A stretch of DNA of 63,144 bases from JBDRHL01 sp043816955 (GTDB lineage Bacteria; Planctomycetota; Phycisphaerae; Sedimentisphaerales; CAYZTY01), in NCBI GenBank assembly GCA_043816955.1, contig JBDRHL010000073.1, positions 1-63,144 of the forward strand. Reading direction: 5' to 3'. The notes beneath the pieces are model-generated. The model worked only from the letters and a program-made list of their open reading frames with translations. It was not told the DNA's origin and did not search any database. The position numbers and the translations under genes are program-made. Shown here piece after piece: positions 54,380 through 62,676 of this stretch (the first letter of the stretch is position 1; each line of letters begins with the position of its first letter).

Positions 54380-56968
54380 ATGAGTGGAAACATTTCAATT
54401 ATTACATGCCGAAAATGTGGCGAAAAGCTGGAATCAACATGGTCTGCGTGTCCGAACTGCGGTACTCCAACAGGTTCGCCTGGCCTACTATGTCCCAATC
54501 GTAGTTGCCAGCGTCCCATTAAAAAACACTGGAAGATATGCCCATACTGTGAAACTACATTATCCGGTTGCGAAACACCACATGCCAATGAGGATTTTTC
54601 GGGTAGTCATGAATGCAGGACAAAAACGTGTAATGTTCCAGCATGGTGGAACCAGTTTAGCAATAAGTCCAAATCTATTGGTATCATAATAACTTTTCTT
54701 TTATTAGTTGTGGTTGTCGGTGCTGCCATCCTTATCGGTATACAGCAATCGAAACGAAGAAGTGAGATGTTGGTGGATATCTCGAACGCCGCAGCCACTC
54801 AGGCGGCAAGAAATTGGAAGCAGGCAGCGATTCTGTATGAAAAATTACTTGCGAAAAAACCTGATAATCTCTCTTTTGAGAACTCTCTTGCGGTTTGTCA
54901 GTATATGGAAAAAGCGGAGAATGCTGAACGCCAAGACAGGTTTGACGAAGCTCTAATACACTGCCAAAACGCCAGGGATTTTGCGACAGTTCCAGCTATT
55001 ATTGGGGTAATTGAGACAAAGATAAAAAACATCTCAAATAAAAAGGAAAGATTTGACAAAATAACAGCACTTCTTGCTAAGGCCCAGACACTTAAGAGTA
55101 AGGGAGAGTTTGACAAATCCATTGGATGTATTACTGAGCTTTTGGCTTTGGATGCTGGTAATGCTAAAGCACAGCAATTGCATGCCGAATTAAGTTTACT
55201 CATAGAACAGGAAAAATTCCGCAAATTTGTAGCAAGGGCTGTTAATTATAAAGCCCAAAGCGACTGGGGAAAAGCGATAGAAGCTTATAGCCAGGCAATG
55301 ACAATTAAGCCAGACGACATGGATATTAAAAGCAAGCTTGCTGAATGCCACCACCATCTGAACGTATCTAAAGCTAAAGAAGCTGAAAACGAGGATGATT
55401 TGGAAAATGCAATTGAGTTTTATACGAAGGCACTTTCTTATAAGCAGATCGAGTCCACACAGATAAGACTTGATTCCGCAAAAAAGACATTGCTGGCAAA
55501 GATGGAGTTGCAGCGGAAACAGCAGGAGTATGACCAGTGGATCAAGAAAGCCGAAAATAGTGAGCATAGGGGTGATTTATCCTCAGCAATCAAGTTTTAC
55601 GCTAAAGCTCAAGAATATACCAATGATTCTTTGCAAGATAAGATGTCCTCTTTATCCCAACAACTCGCTCAACAACAAAACCAGGAAAAGTCCCGCCAAC
55701 TTGTTGAGCAAGCCAGGGCACATCTTGATAAATCTGCTTTGGACGAGGCTTTTACGGTCGTGCGACAGGCTCTGGTTTTATTCCCCGGTCAGATAGAAGC
55801 TATTACTCTTGAAAGCAAAATCAAAGAAAAGATTGCTGAAAAATATGAAAAAATGGCGGTCCGTGCTGAAGCAAGGGAGGATTTTTTAGAGGCGATTCAA
55901 CTCTATCGAAAAGCTCAGGAATATGGCGGTAAATCACTGCCAAATAAGATCAGGTCACTAAACTTGCGAGCAGCAGAGCAAGAGAAGCAACAAAAATTTG
56001 ATAAGCTTCTCGCGTATGCAAAATCTAAGGATAGTAAACCTACGGGCAAAAACGCATTAAATGCACTGGAGCAAGCACTTGATCTATATCCCAATAATAG
56101 GGAAGCTCTGCGGTTAAAAGAAAAAATACGAGGTTATTATATCATGCCATGGGCAAAAGCTCCTTTTGGCGAAACTATGGCAAAAAAATTACAACAGCAA
56201 GCATCTGCATACTTTGATGTTCCAGTTGAAAAGACTATTTATTTGGGTAATGGTATTAAAATGGTCTTTGTACTGATTCCTGGTGGCGAGTTTAACATGG
56301 GAGGTTCCTGCTTTGGATCGCGTCCTGTCCACCGTGTTAAAATATCTAAGCCATTTTATATGGGGAAGTTTGAAGTTACCCAGGCACAATTCGAATCTGT
56401 TATGAGCATGACGATAAGACAAGCACGCGATAAATTTGTCCATTTATTCAAGTTGGCTATAAAGGGTGAAGGTCCCAATTATCCAATGTATTTTGTTACC
56501 CGCAAAGAAGCGAATGAGTTTTGTAGTAGGTTGAGCCAACGAAAAAAGAACAAATTCCGTTTACCTACAGAGGCCGAATGGGAATATGCCTGTCGTGCTG
56601 GAACTCAAACGCTGTTTTACTGGGGAGATAACACTCATAATTCACAAATGGGCAAATATGCATGGTACAAAGCAAACAGCGACAAGAGAACTCACATAGT
56701 TGGCCAGAAAAAGTTAAATCCGTTTGGCTTGTACGATATTATTGGTAATGTCAGTGAATGGTGTCATGATTATTATGATGATTCTTATTATTCTTACAGC
56801 CCCGCCTCTGATCCACAGGGCCCGCTTAGTAGCGGGCAGTGTATTCTCCGTGGTGGTGACTGGACCAAGGATCCACTTAATTGTGAATCAAACGTCCGCA
56901 GAGGTATATGGGAAAACTACAGGTGTTATGATGCGGGTTTCCGCATTGTTATGGAATTAGATAACTAA
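54380..56968 (+). CDS. Zinc-ribbon membrane TPR protein with FGE-sulfatase (C-type lectin) domain
   Basis: An 862-aa paralogue of the two preceding proteins in residues 1-400: double zinc ribbon, one TM helix near residues 98-120 (IIITFLLLVVVVGAAILIG), and TPR-like helices. In place of Sel1 repeats it has more helical repeats, then an FGE-sulfatase domain from about residue 612: MVFVLIPGGEFNMGG, RLPTEAEWEYACRAGTQ, NPFGLYDIIGNVSEW, and a final LRGGDWTKDPLNC ... AGFRI. Compared by eye with human SUMF1, the first active-site Cys position is kept (DPLNC) but the second is Arg, so formylglycine formation is unlikely and a binding role is preferred. No reverse transcriptase was found, so it is not a visible DGR target. 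Confidence 0.88.
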   Translation: MSGNISIITCRKCGEKLESTWSACPNCGTPTGSPGLLCPNRSCQRPIKKHWKICPYCETTLSGCETPHANEDFSGSHECRTKTCNVPAWWNQFSNKSKSIGIIITFLLLVVVVGAAILIGIQQSKRRSEMLVDISNAAATQAARNWKQAAILYEKLLAKKPDNLSFENSLAVCQYMEKAENAERQDRFDEALIHCQNARDFATVPAIIGVIETKIKNISNKKERFDKITALLAKAQTLKSKGEFDKSIGCITELLALDAGNAKAQQLHAELSLLIEQEKFRKFVARAVNYKAQSDWGKAIEAYSQAMTIKPDDMDIKSKLAECHHHLNVSKAKEAENEDDLENAIEFYTKALSYKQIESTQIRLDSAKKTLLAKMELQRKQQEYDQWIKKAENSEHRGDLSSAIKFYAKAQEYTNDSLQDKMSSLSQQLAQQQNQEKSRQLVEQARAHLDKSALDEAFTVVRQALVLFPGQIEAITLESKIKEKIAEKYEKMAVRAEAREDFLEAIQLYRKAQEYGGKSLPNKIRSLNLRAAEQEKQQKFDKLLAYAKSKDSKPTGKNALNALEQALDLYPNNREALRLKEKIRGYYIMPWAKAPFGETMAKKLQQQASAYFDVPVEKTIYLGNGIKMVFVLIPGGEFNMGGSCFGSRPVHRVKISKPFYMGKFEVTQAQFESVMSMTIRQARDKFVHLFKLAIKGEGPNYPMYFVTRKEANEFCSRLSQRKKNKFRLPTEAEWEYACRAGTQTLFYWGDNTHNSQMGKYAWYKANSDKRTHIVGQKKLNPFGLYDIIGNVSEWCHDYYDDSYYSYSPASDPQGPLSSGQCILRGGDWTKDPLNCESNVRRGIWENYRCYDAGFRIVMELDN

Positions 56969-57046
56969 CGATATTTTTAGCTAAGACAAAATAATAAACT
57001 GAATTGGTGAAACAAGAAACAGTATGTTTTCAAGGATATGTCATAA

Positions 57047-58147
57047 ATGAGCGGGGAAAATTTGGTCAATAAATGCGAATGTGGCGAACGATTGAAAGCC
57101 GGTTTTAAGGTTTGTCCTAATTGTGGCAAGCCAGTATCCTCGTTATGTCCCGGTTGTCAAAAACCAATTAAATCAAAGTGGAATGTTTGCCCAAGTTGCG
57201 GCACGGCTTTACCTGGTTGGTCTATTCCTACGCCAGTGGCAAGGTCAAGTAAGGTGAAATCGTTTGATGAATCTGATGTCAGGGTAAAGCATAAAGACTT
57301 TGAGGAGAGATCGCCGGAACTTAAGGATTCTGACGATGGTCTCGAATCTTCTGTTTGTAAATATCCAACTGAGGATACCGCAGAAAAACATTTAGCGATC
57401 ATGGATACTGCACATAATGGTTTGGAGATAGATATCCCATTAGCAAAAGATTCAGATATTCTCCCATCCACAGAAGCAGATGGAAATCATGAAAACCTCG
57501 ACGATGCTACTGTTCTCCCACCCCTTCCTCCTCTACCTGATAATACTGACGAAAAGCTCGATTGCCACAAGATCAAGGAGGGAAAGAAGAGGCATTACGA
57601 TGCCATGGAGGCAAAAAAAGCAAAGTTAGAGCACGAGTATTGTAGACGTAAGGATAAGCAGGCTCGCGAAATCAGAGAAGCAGAAAAGAAAAAAAGAGCC
57701 ATTATGAGGAAAAGAAATCCTCACTTTGCAATTCGCAAATGGCCCGGACTTATTGTACTAATTGCGATTGTTTCAGCTGGTGCGGGGGCCATTTTCTTAT
57801 GCCGCCCTCTTTCGGATATGTTTTGGAATTGGTGGGCTGTGAAAGAAGGCAATCACATGTGGTACCTTACGGCTGGGGCAGTATCGATTATAATCGAAAT
57901 AGGATGGATTGCGGCATGTTTGCCAAGGGGATTAGCTTCACGCGAGAGCTTTGGAAAGAAAGTAATGCCTCTTTTGTATATTCCATTTATTGTATATCTT
58001 CCCGGTATGATTATTGGATCAATAGTTTCCGTGATTTTAGAAAACTTTGCGAATATGGTGGAAGCTGCGGCTATGGCGATTATATGTGGAGCCTATCTGC
58101 TAATTTCAGTTGTTATACTGTTTATCTGTATCTTTGTACGGAAATAG
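57047..58147 (+). CDS. Zinc-ribbon membrane protein (366 aa)
   Basis: Residues 5-60 are a divergent zinc ribbon pair (CECGERLKAGFKVCPNCGK then CPGCQKPIKSKWNVCPSCG). A long acidic and variable linker follows (LPPLPPLPDNTDEK), then a charged helix (about residues 180-230), and four hydrophobic helices from about residue 235 to the end (LIVLIAIVSAGAGAIF, LTAGAVSIIIEIGWIA, LYIPFIVYLPGMIIG, MAIICGAYLLISVVIL). The N-terminal 90 residues are very similar to the next gene. AAGGAT upstream of the ATG, with the same leader pattern as its paralogues. No enzyme signature. Confidence 0.85.
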   Translation: MSGENLVNKCECGERLKAGFKVCPNCGKPVSSLCPGCQKPIKSKWNVCPSCGTALPGWSIPTPVARSSKVKSFDESDVRVKHKDFEERSPELKDSDDGLESSVCKYPTEDTAEKHLAIMDTAHNGLEIDIPLAKDSDILPSTEADGNHENLDDATVLPPLPPLPDNTDEKLDCHKIKEGKKRHYDAMEAKKAKLEHEYCRRKDKQAREIREAEKKKRAIMRKRNPHFAIRKWPGLIVLIAIVSAGAGAIFLCRPLSDMFWNWWAVKEGNHMWYLTAGAVSIIIEIGWIAACLPRGLASRESFGKKVMPLLYIPFIVYLPGMIIGSIVSVILENFANMVEAAAMAIICGAYLLISVVILFICIFVRK

Positions 58148-58214
58148 GTGAAATCAATAAATCAGATAGATGGTAAATATCAAAAGAAACAATATATGTT
58201 TAAGGATTTTGTAA

Positions 58215-59204
58215 ATGAACAGTCAAAGCTCAATCAATAAATGCGAATGCGGAGAACAACTAAAACCTGGCTTTAAAGTTTGTCCTATTTGTGGCAAGCA
58301 AGTATCCTCATTATGCCCCAGTTGTCAAAAACCAATTAAATCAGAGTGGAATGTCTGTCCAAACTGCAGCACAGCTTTACGCAGTGGAGCTATTCCTACG
58401 CCGAAGGCAAAGTTAAGGAGGGAAAAATCGTTTGATGAGTCTGATCTCAGGGTAAAGCGTCAATATTCAGAGAAGAAATTGCCGGAATTTGAGGATATTG
58501 ATGAAGTGAGAGAAATCAAGCCCCAAGCTCCTGAAGAAGATGTGATTGAAACAGCTACTGAAAATTTGCCCGTGTGTATACCAAAGACACCACAAATAAT
58601 TAAGAAGGAAGTCGAAAAAAGAAATTCAGTAGAACCAGAGGCTCCCGAAAAAATAAAATATGAAAAACTTTGGTCTCTTTCGGCAAAAAAATACAAGGGA
58701 GGAAGCGGCAAAGCCATAAAAATAGCAGGCCAACCATCAATTTCCTACTCAACCAGTAGTGGATTCATTTTAAAAGGACGATATGATCCTCCATGTACCG
58801 GTTGGTGGGCAATATTGGCAACTATCATAACTGGTATTGTGATTACTGCTCTTGCTCAAGCATTTGGCTTTATGGCGGGTCCTGGATATATTATCTGGTA
58901 TTACATTATAAGAAGTAAGCGTCGCCGTGATATAAATGAAAAATTGCAAAATATAAAAGAAGTCGTATTCGATAATGAACGAAAAAGCCTTGCCCTTTTC
59001 ACACAATTCCAGGACAAAAATGTATGGCTTGGTTTTAGGGTTGAAAAAGACTATGAGAAACTGGTAAATGCGTTTTCAGCAGTTCTTAAGGAACGCTGTA
59101 GAGCCGGCAAGTTGAAACACGCTGATGCATTAGCAATAACAATTTTGCTGATCATAGTTGGACTTGCTGTTATATTTATGCTTATCCAACTCTCGAATTT
59201 GTAA
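58215..59204 (+). CDS. Zinc-ribbon membrane protein (329 aa)
   Basis: Zinc ribbon pair at residues 5-60 nearly the same as in the preceding gene (CECGEQLKPGFKVCPICGK, CPSCQKPIKSEWNVCPNC). Linker, then a small domain and two hydrophobic segments near residues 195-230 (WWAILATIITGIVITALAQA), a PH-like stretch (VVFDNERKSLALFTQF), and a last TM helix at the C-terminus (AITILLIIVGLAVIFMLIQL). Same leader (TTTAAGGATTTTGTAA) as the other family members. Duplicate of its neighbour with a replaced C-terminal half. Confidence 0.85.
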   Translation: MNSQSSINKCECGEQLKPGFKVCPICGKQVSSLCPSCQKPIKSEWNVCPNCSTALRSGAIPTPKAKLRREKSFDESDLRVKRQYSEKKLPEFEDIDEVREIKPQAPEEDVIETATENLPVCIPKTPQIIKKEVEKRNSVEPEAPEKIKYEKLWSLSAKKYKGGSGKAIKIAGQPSISYSTSSGFILKGRYDPPCTGWWAILATIITGIVITALAQAFGFMAGPGYIIWYYIIRSKRRRDINEKLQNIKEVVFDNERKSLALFTQFQDKNVWLGFRVEKDYEKLVNAFSAVLKERCRAGKLKHADALAITILLIIVGLAVIFMLIQLSNL

Positions 59205-59260
59205 TATCAGCGAGAATACTCAAGTAAACTATTGAAGATTGGCTATTTGGAGATGAGCAT

Positions 59261-59686
59261 ATGACATTTTCATTACGTTTTTCGCAGGTACTATTTTGGT
59301 TAGTATTCCTCTCCGCATTTTGTTTGATTAATGGTTGTTCGCCTTATCGGGCTTATTCTGGCCCAGAACTTTCTCGAGAGGAAGTGGCTGTGTTACGCTC
59401 AGGGACTATTGGCGGTGGGGTATATGTCTTTTCTATTGATGGTAATTATTCTTCTGATATGAGTGATTCATCAGAATTTCATCTGCTACCGGGAAAACAT
59501 TCTATTTCTGCATCATACTTTACTTGTGGTGGAGCCTCTGATGGTATTTATTCATATAACACTTCGAGATCTGGTGATTCAATAACGATTGACTACTATT
59601 TTGAAAAAGGTTGTGTGTACAAATTAGTTCCTAAGATTTTGGGTGACACGTGGCGGCTAAAAATCAAAAAAGTGAGTTGTAAGTGA
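59261..59686 (+). CDS. Small lipoprotein
   Basis: A 141-aa protein with a signal peptide (residues 1-25, LFWLVFLSAFCLI) and a lipobox ending in LINGC, so it should be lipid-anchored at Cys26. The mature part is beta-rich: TIGGGVYVFSIDGNY and FHLLPGKHSISASYF recall PEGA-type or DUF-type surface strands. GGAG upstream. It closes the plus-strand series and could be its envelope-side component (inference). Confidence 0.8.
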   Translation: MTFSLRFSQVLFWLVFLSAFCLINGCSPYRAYSGPELSREEVAVLRSGTIGGGVYVFSIDGNYSSDMSDSSEFHLLPGKHSISASYFTCGGASDGIYSYNTSRSGDSITIDYYFEKGCVYKLVPKILGDTWRLKIKKVSCK

Positions 59687-59726
59687 TATAGTTCTTGTGA
59701 AAAGCTCAGACCCCCCAAAAAAGTGT

Positions 59727-59996
59727 TTAGCTACCTTGCGAACGAATTAATCCAATGCTTCTTTTAGCCTCCATTGTCCCGGACGGGACAATATGAACCT
59801 TCGTCAGATTAGCCGCTTTGAGCAGTTTATTTGCACAGTCCGGGTCTTCCATGCCAATCTTGATTAGCATCTTTGAGTATTGCAGTGATGGTTTTGGCTT
59901 TTCCGGCACTGAAAGCCTGACAGCTATATCAACCACAATAGCTATCAAAACCAGTACAAGCAAAATAACAACCCATTTAGCCTTTTTTTCTTTCAA
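59727..59996 (-). CDS. Small membrane protein with one N-terminal helix
   Basis: 89 aa beginning with TTG at 59996, which overlaps the stop of the upstream gene as TTGA and has AGGGG upstream. Residues 7-27 are one TM helix (WVVILLVLVLIAIVVDIAV), and the remaining 60 residues are soluble, ending in SIGLIRSQGS. No family recognised. It is coupled to the wHTH-like gene. Confidence 0.6.
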   Translation of the reverse strand: MKEKKAKWVVILLVLVLIAIVVDIAVRLSVPEKPKPSLQYSKMLIKIGMEDPDCANKLLKAANLTKVHIVPSGTMEAKRSIGLIRSQGS

Positions 59997-60457
59997 AGTG
60001 CTTCACCCCTTGTATCCTCAAATTTGTTAGAATTGCCGGTCTTACGCCTTGCGTTTGCAAAATCTATCAGCATTGAATCCTTTTCTTTTGAGCTTATCTT
60101 TGTATCCCTGAACCCAACACATTTCTGAGCCAGTTGATTTAATGCTCGCTCAAAACGAGTCGAAAGTTTCCAACCGTGCTGGCCATCATACCGGCTATTC
60201 AAATAACTCACATGTTCAATAAGCCCAAGCTTTGAAAGCTTTGCCCTGGTTCTTTGCAGTATCCTGCGTGAGATATCATGCTGGTTTTCAAGCTTACCCA
60301 TGTTTGGTATTAGCAGATCAGTCCATTTCAATTCAAATAGAATGCATGCTGCCGCATGTTGCTGATTACGATTACCTGGAAAAAGCATCTCAACTAAGTC
60401 TGAATAATCTGAGATATCCTTGCGGTGATTGAAGCTAATTTTTGTGTGTTCGCCCAT
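59993..60457 (-). CDS. Winged-helix-like protein
   Basis: 154 aa. Residues 30-110 read like a winged helix (AACILFELKWTDLLIPNMG then RRILQRTRAKLSKLGLIEHV and a wing YDGQHGWKLSTRF), so it is probably DNA-binding. The remaining C-terminus is basic. No well-spaced ribosome site is seen before the ATG at 60457. It is the first gene of a two-gene minus-strand unit, with a hairpin just upstream at 60491-60526. Confidence 0.65.
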   Translation of the reverse strand: MGEHTKISFNHRKDISDYSDLVEMLFPGNRNQQHAAACILFELKWTDLLIPNMGKLENQHDISRRILQRTRAKLSKLGLIEHVSYLNSRYDGQHGWKLSTRFERALNQLAQKCVGFRDTKISSKEKDSMLIDFANARRKTGNSNKFEDTRGEAL

Positions 60458-60490
60458 TTACATTTTCGCCCCGGCCTATTTGTATAAAAT

Positions 60491-60526
60491 ATGGGCTTGG
60501 CCGCAGGACATTGTGGTCAAGCCCAT
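60491..60526 (-). terminator. 12-bp stem-loop upstream of wHTH gene
   Basis: ATGGGCTTGGCC (60491-60502) and GGTCAAGCCCAT (60515-60526) pair along 12 bp with one wobble. On the minus strand it is followed by ATTTTATAC, on the plus strand by TTAAAAAAAC. It may be a terminator for a lost gene or a control hairpin at the 5' end of the minus-strand message. Confidence 0.4.
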
Positions 60527-61040
60527 GTTAAAAAAACAAAGCATGTTTTTATAATTTTTGGTTTGCACCAAAGGATTGGCTATCGTTGGATTTGAGCACT
60601 CGGGAAGGCGGGTTGAACAAAAAGACAGAGCTTTCCGATGGGCCTTACTATGTGAATTGACTATACGATTTCGGAGGGCAAAAGACTTGTCAATTGAATA
60701 ACTCTTGTATTAAGCCGCATATGAGGTAATTATCAACGAGAGTTTGATAAGACCAAAGGATCTTCCCAATTATATGTGACTTAGTGATCCAAAAAGTTAT
60801 CTGTTTCTTCGCATAAGATAGCTAATGTTATTCAAGATAAGACTTCATGTGGTTCTAATTTTGGGAGGCCGCCATCTTCCTAAGTCCCCGGCTTGCCGAG
60901 CAAACGTGTTATAGTTTTTCTATTTTAAGCATGCGTTGTTCTACCTACTTCTTTCGTAAAGCTTCTAAAAACAACCCTGAGTGATGGAAAAACGGGTTTT
61001 TCTCTCCATTAAATTTTTTCTGAAAAAAACCAAAATTTTC

Positions 61041-61076
61041 TTGAATAAATTAAGAAGTAAGACTACAATAGTCTTA
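61041..61076 (+). promoter_or_regulatory. Rrf2 operon promoter with palindromic operator
   Basis: TTGAAT (61041-61046) and TACAAT (61064-61069) are spaced by 17 bases. The perfect palindrome TAAGACTA-CAA-TAGTCTTA (61058-61076) covers the -10 box, the position expected for a repressor. Rrf2 proteins such as NsrR and IscR bind similar AT-rich dyads, so autoregulation is likely. Confidence 0.75.
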
Positions 61077-61110
61077 TATTTGCGATATAGATTTTACGAG
61101 GTAGTAAAAG

Positions 61111-61527
61111 ATGGATGTATTACGAAGAAATACAGATTATGCGTTGCGTATGATGGTGAGCCTTGCGAGTCATTTTGATGGGGAGTTAATGTCCGCCAGA
61201 CAGTTAGCAACCGAGGGAAATTTTTCCTATGAGCTTGGGTGCAAGATACTGCAGAAGCTCCATAACGCAGGGTTGATAGAAAGCGGTATGGGCTCTAAAG
61301 GTGGATTTGCCTTAAGGAAGAACCCATCAGAAATAACTTTAATGGAAATTATAAAGGTTCTCCAAGGGGGGATTCGCCTAAACAGATGTTTGCTTGGTGG
61401 TGAGGGATGTGAATTTCAATCCGAGTGCCAGATCAGTACAAAATTATCCTGTCTCCAATTGTATATAGACGGATATTTAAGCGGGATTACGCTGGCAGAA
61501 ATACTGAGAGCAAAACAAAAACGCTAA
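61111..61527 (+). CDS. Rrf2 family Fe-S transcriptional regulator
   Basis: 138-aa winged-helix repressor or activator. The Rrf2 opening TDYALRMMVSLASHFDGEL, the HTH part ATEGNFSYELGCKILQKLHNAG and the wing GMGSKGGFAL are typical. Three Cys with Fe-S-type spacing follow (RCLLGGEGCEFQSEC, near residues 92-105), similar to IscR/NsrR cluster ligands. GAGG before the ATG. The first gene of an operon containing Hcp, so control by nitric oxide or Fe-S status, NsrR-like, is likely (inference). Confidence 0.95.
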   Translation: MDVLRRNTDYALRMMVSLASHFDGELMSARQLATEGNFSYELGCKILQKLHNAGLIESGMGSKGGFALRKNPSEITLMEIIKVLQGGIRLNRCLLGGEGCEFQSECQISTKLSCLQLYIDGYLSGITLAEILRAKQKR

Positions 61528-61541
61528 GGAGATTTTAAAAC

Positions 61542-61892
61542 ATGGATAATTATGATGGTAACAAAAGTATATTAGAAGCTTGTATGGGAAGAAACCAGAA
61601 ATTGGTTTCTTTAGTGGAATATGCTGTTGATTCGATAGTCAGCAAGACAATGTTGGATAAATCAGTTGGCACGATTACCTTATTCGCTTTTGACAGTGGA
61701 CAAAAATTAAGCGAACACACAGCTCCCTACGATGCAGTTGTGCAGGTTATCGAGGGCTTGGCTCGATTAACAATAGGTGGTCAAGACATAAAGGTTTCAG
61801 GTGGTGATATTATCATAATGCCGGCTAATGTACCGCATGCTGTTGCAGCGGAGGAAAAGTTTAAAATGTTGCTGACGATGATTCGAGCATAA
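61542..61892 (+). CDS. Cupin domain protein
   Basis: 116-aa single cupin. LSEHTAPYDAVVQVIEGLARL gives the first motif (H-x3... E) and GGDIIIMPANVPHAV the second with the metal-binding His. The conserved start AGGAG lies ahead of the ATG, and 14 bases separate it from the Rrf2 stop. Small cupins beside Rrf2/Hcp genes are frequent in anaerobes. The substrate is unknown. Confidence 0.92.
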   Translation: MDNYDGNKSILEACMGRNQKLVSLVEYAVDSIVSKTMLDKSVGTITLFAFDSGQKLSEHTAPYDAVVQVIEGLARLTIGGQDIKVSGGDIIIMPANVPHAVAAEEKFKMLLTMIRA

Positions 61893-61929
61893 ACTAAAAA
61901 TAATTTGCTGGAATGTAGATAGGTGTATT

Positions 61930-62646
61930 ATGGTCAGATGTCCTGGACAAGATCAAAGATTTTGGAAACCGGTAGATATTTTTGATGTAAACTGCCCCAG
62001 CTGCAATAAACCGGTAGAATTTTTCAAGGATGAGCCGAAATTGAAATGCCGAAACTGTGGACAGGTTGTGTTTAATCCGAAGATAGACCTGGGCTGTGCT
62101 CAGTGGTGCCAATATGCTGAGCAATGCCTTGCTGTTTCTGTCAAAAATGAAGCAAACATCATGCGGGAAAAGCTCATCGTGGAGATGAAAAACGTATTTG
62201 GTGTTGACCAGAAGCGCATCGACCATGCCCGGGCTGTGCTTAATTATGCCGAACAGATACTATCGGCTGAAGGTGGTGAGCCGCTGGTAGTCAAAGCAGC
62301 AGCAATTTTGCATGATATTGGTATTCACGAAGCCGAACGTAAATATGGTTCTTCGGTGGGTAAATACCAGGAAATTGAGGGACCTCCTATTGCCAGAGAA
62401 ATTCTGTCAAAATATGACTTGGATGAAGTAACTATCGAGCATGTTTGCAAGATTATAGCGAATCATCACTGTGCAAAGAATATCGACACAACTGAGTTTA
62501 GGATTATCTGGGATGCGGACTGGCTTGTAAATATCCCGGCAGAATTTCCTGGAGCAGACGAAGAAAAGCTGAGCAAGCTGATTGCTAAAGTATTTAAGAC
62601 TAACCATGGGCGTCAAATAGCAGTAGAATCATTTTTAGGAAAGTAA
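61930..62646 (+). CDS. HD-domain hydrolase with N-terminal zinc ribbon
   Basis: A 238-aa protein. Residues 21-47 are a zinc ribbon (CPSCNKPVEF ... CRNCGQVV), a second Cys cluster follows (CAQWCQYAEQC), and the HD fold begins near residue 97: RIDHARAVLNYAEQIL, then AAAILHDIGIHEAERKYG (metal-binding HD), IAREILSKYDLD and IIANHHCAKN, ending in WDADWL. HD enzymes hydrolyse phosphate esters of nucleotides. The exact substrate cannot be predicted. Operonic with cupin and Hcp. Confidence 0.9.
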   Translation: MVRCPGQDQRFWKPVDIFDVNCPSCNKPVEFFKDEPKLKCRNCGQVVFNPKIDLGCAQWCQYAEQCLAVSVKNEANIMREKLIVEMKNVFGVDQKRIDHARAVLNYAEQILSAEGGEPLVVKAAAILHDIGIHEAERKYGSSVGKYQEIEGPPIAREILSKYDLDEVTIEHVCKIIANHHCAKNIDTTEFRIIWDADWLVNIPAEFPGADEEKLSKLIAKVFKTNHGRQIAVESFLGK

Positions 62647-62676
62647 TTTAAAAATTAGAGAATGAAAGGGAAAACT

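Larger units (their letters stand above)
60458..61110. other. Divergent gap between wHTH gene and Rrf2 operon
   Basis: About 650 bases with no convincing coding frame. It contains a hairpin near the minus-strand gene (60491-60526), a short A/T hairpin GAAAAAC/GTTTTTC near 60990, and the Rrf2 promoter and operator at 61041-61076. A divergent control region is the simplest reading. Confidence 0.6.

Noticed and set aside
54380..56968. Target protein of a diversity-generating retroelement
   Set aside because: The FGE/lectin fold would fit, but no reverse transcriptase, template repeat or accessory gene was seen in the window.
60981..61178. Possible 65-aa gene overlapping the Rrf2 promoter
   Set aside because: Low-complexity Lys/Phe/Leu-rich translation running through the promoter and into the Rrf2 gene in another frame; an artefact of AT-rich DNA.
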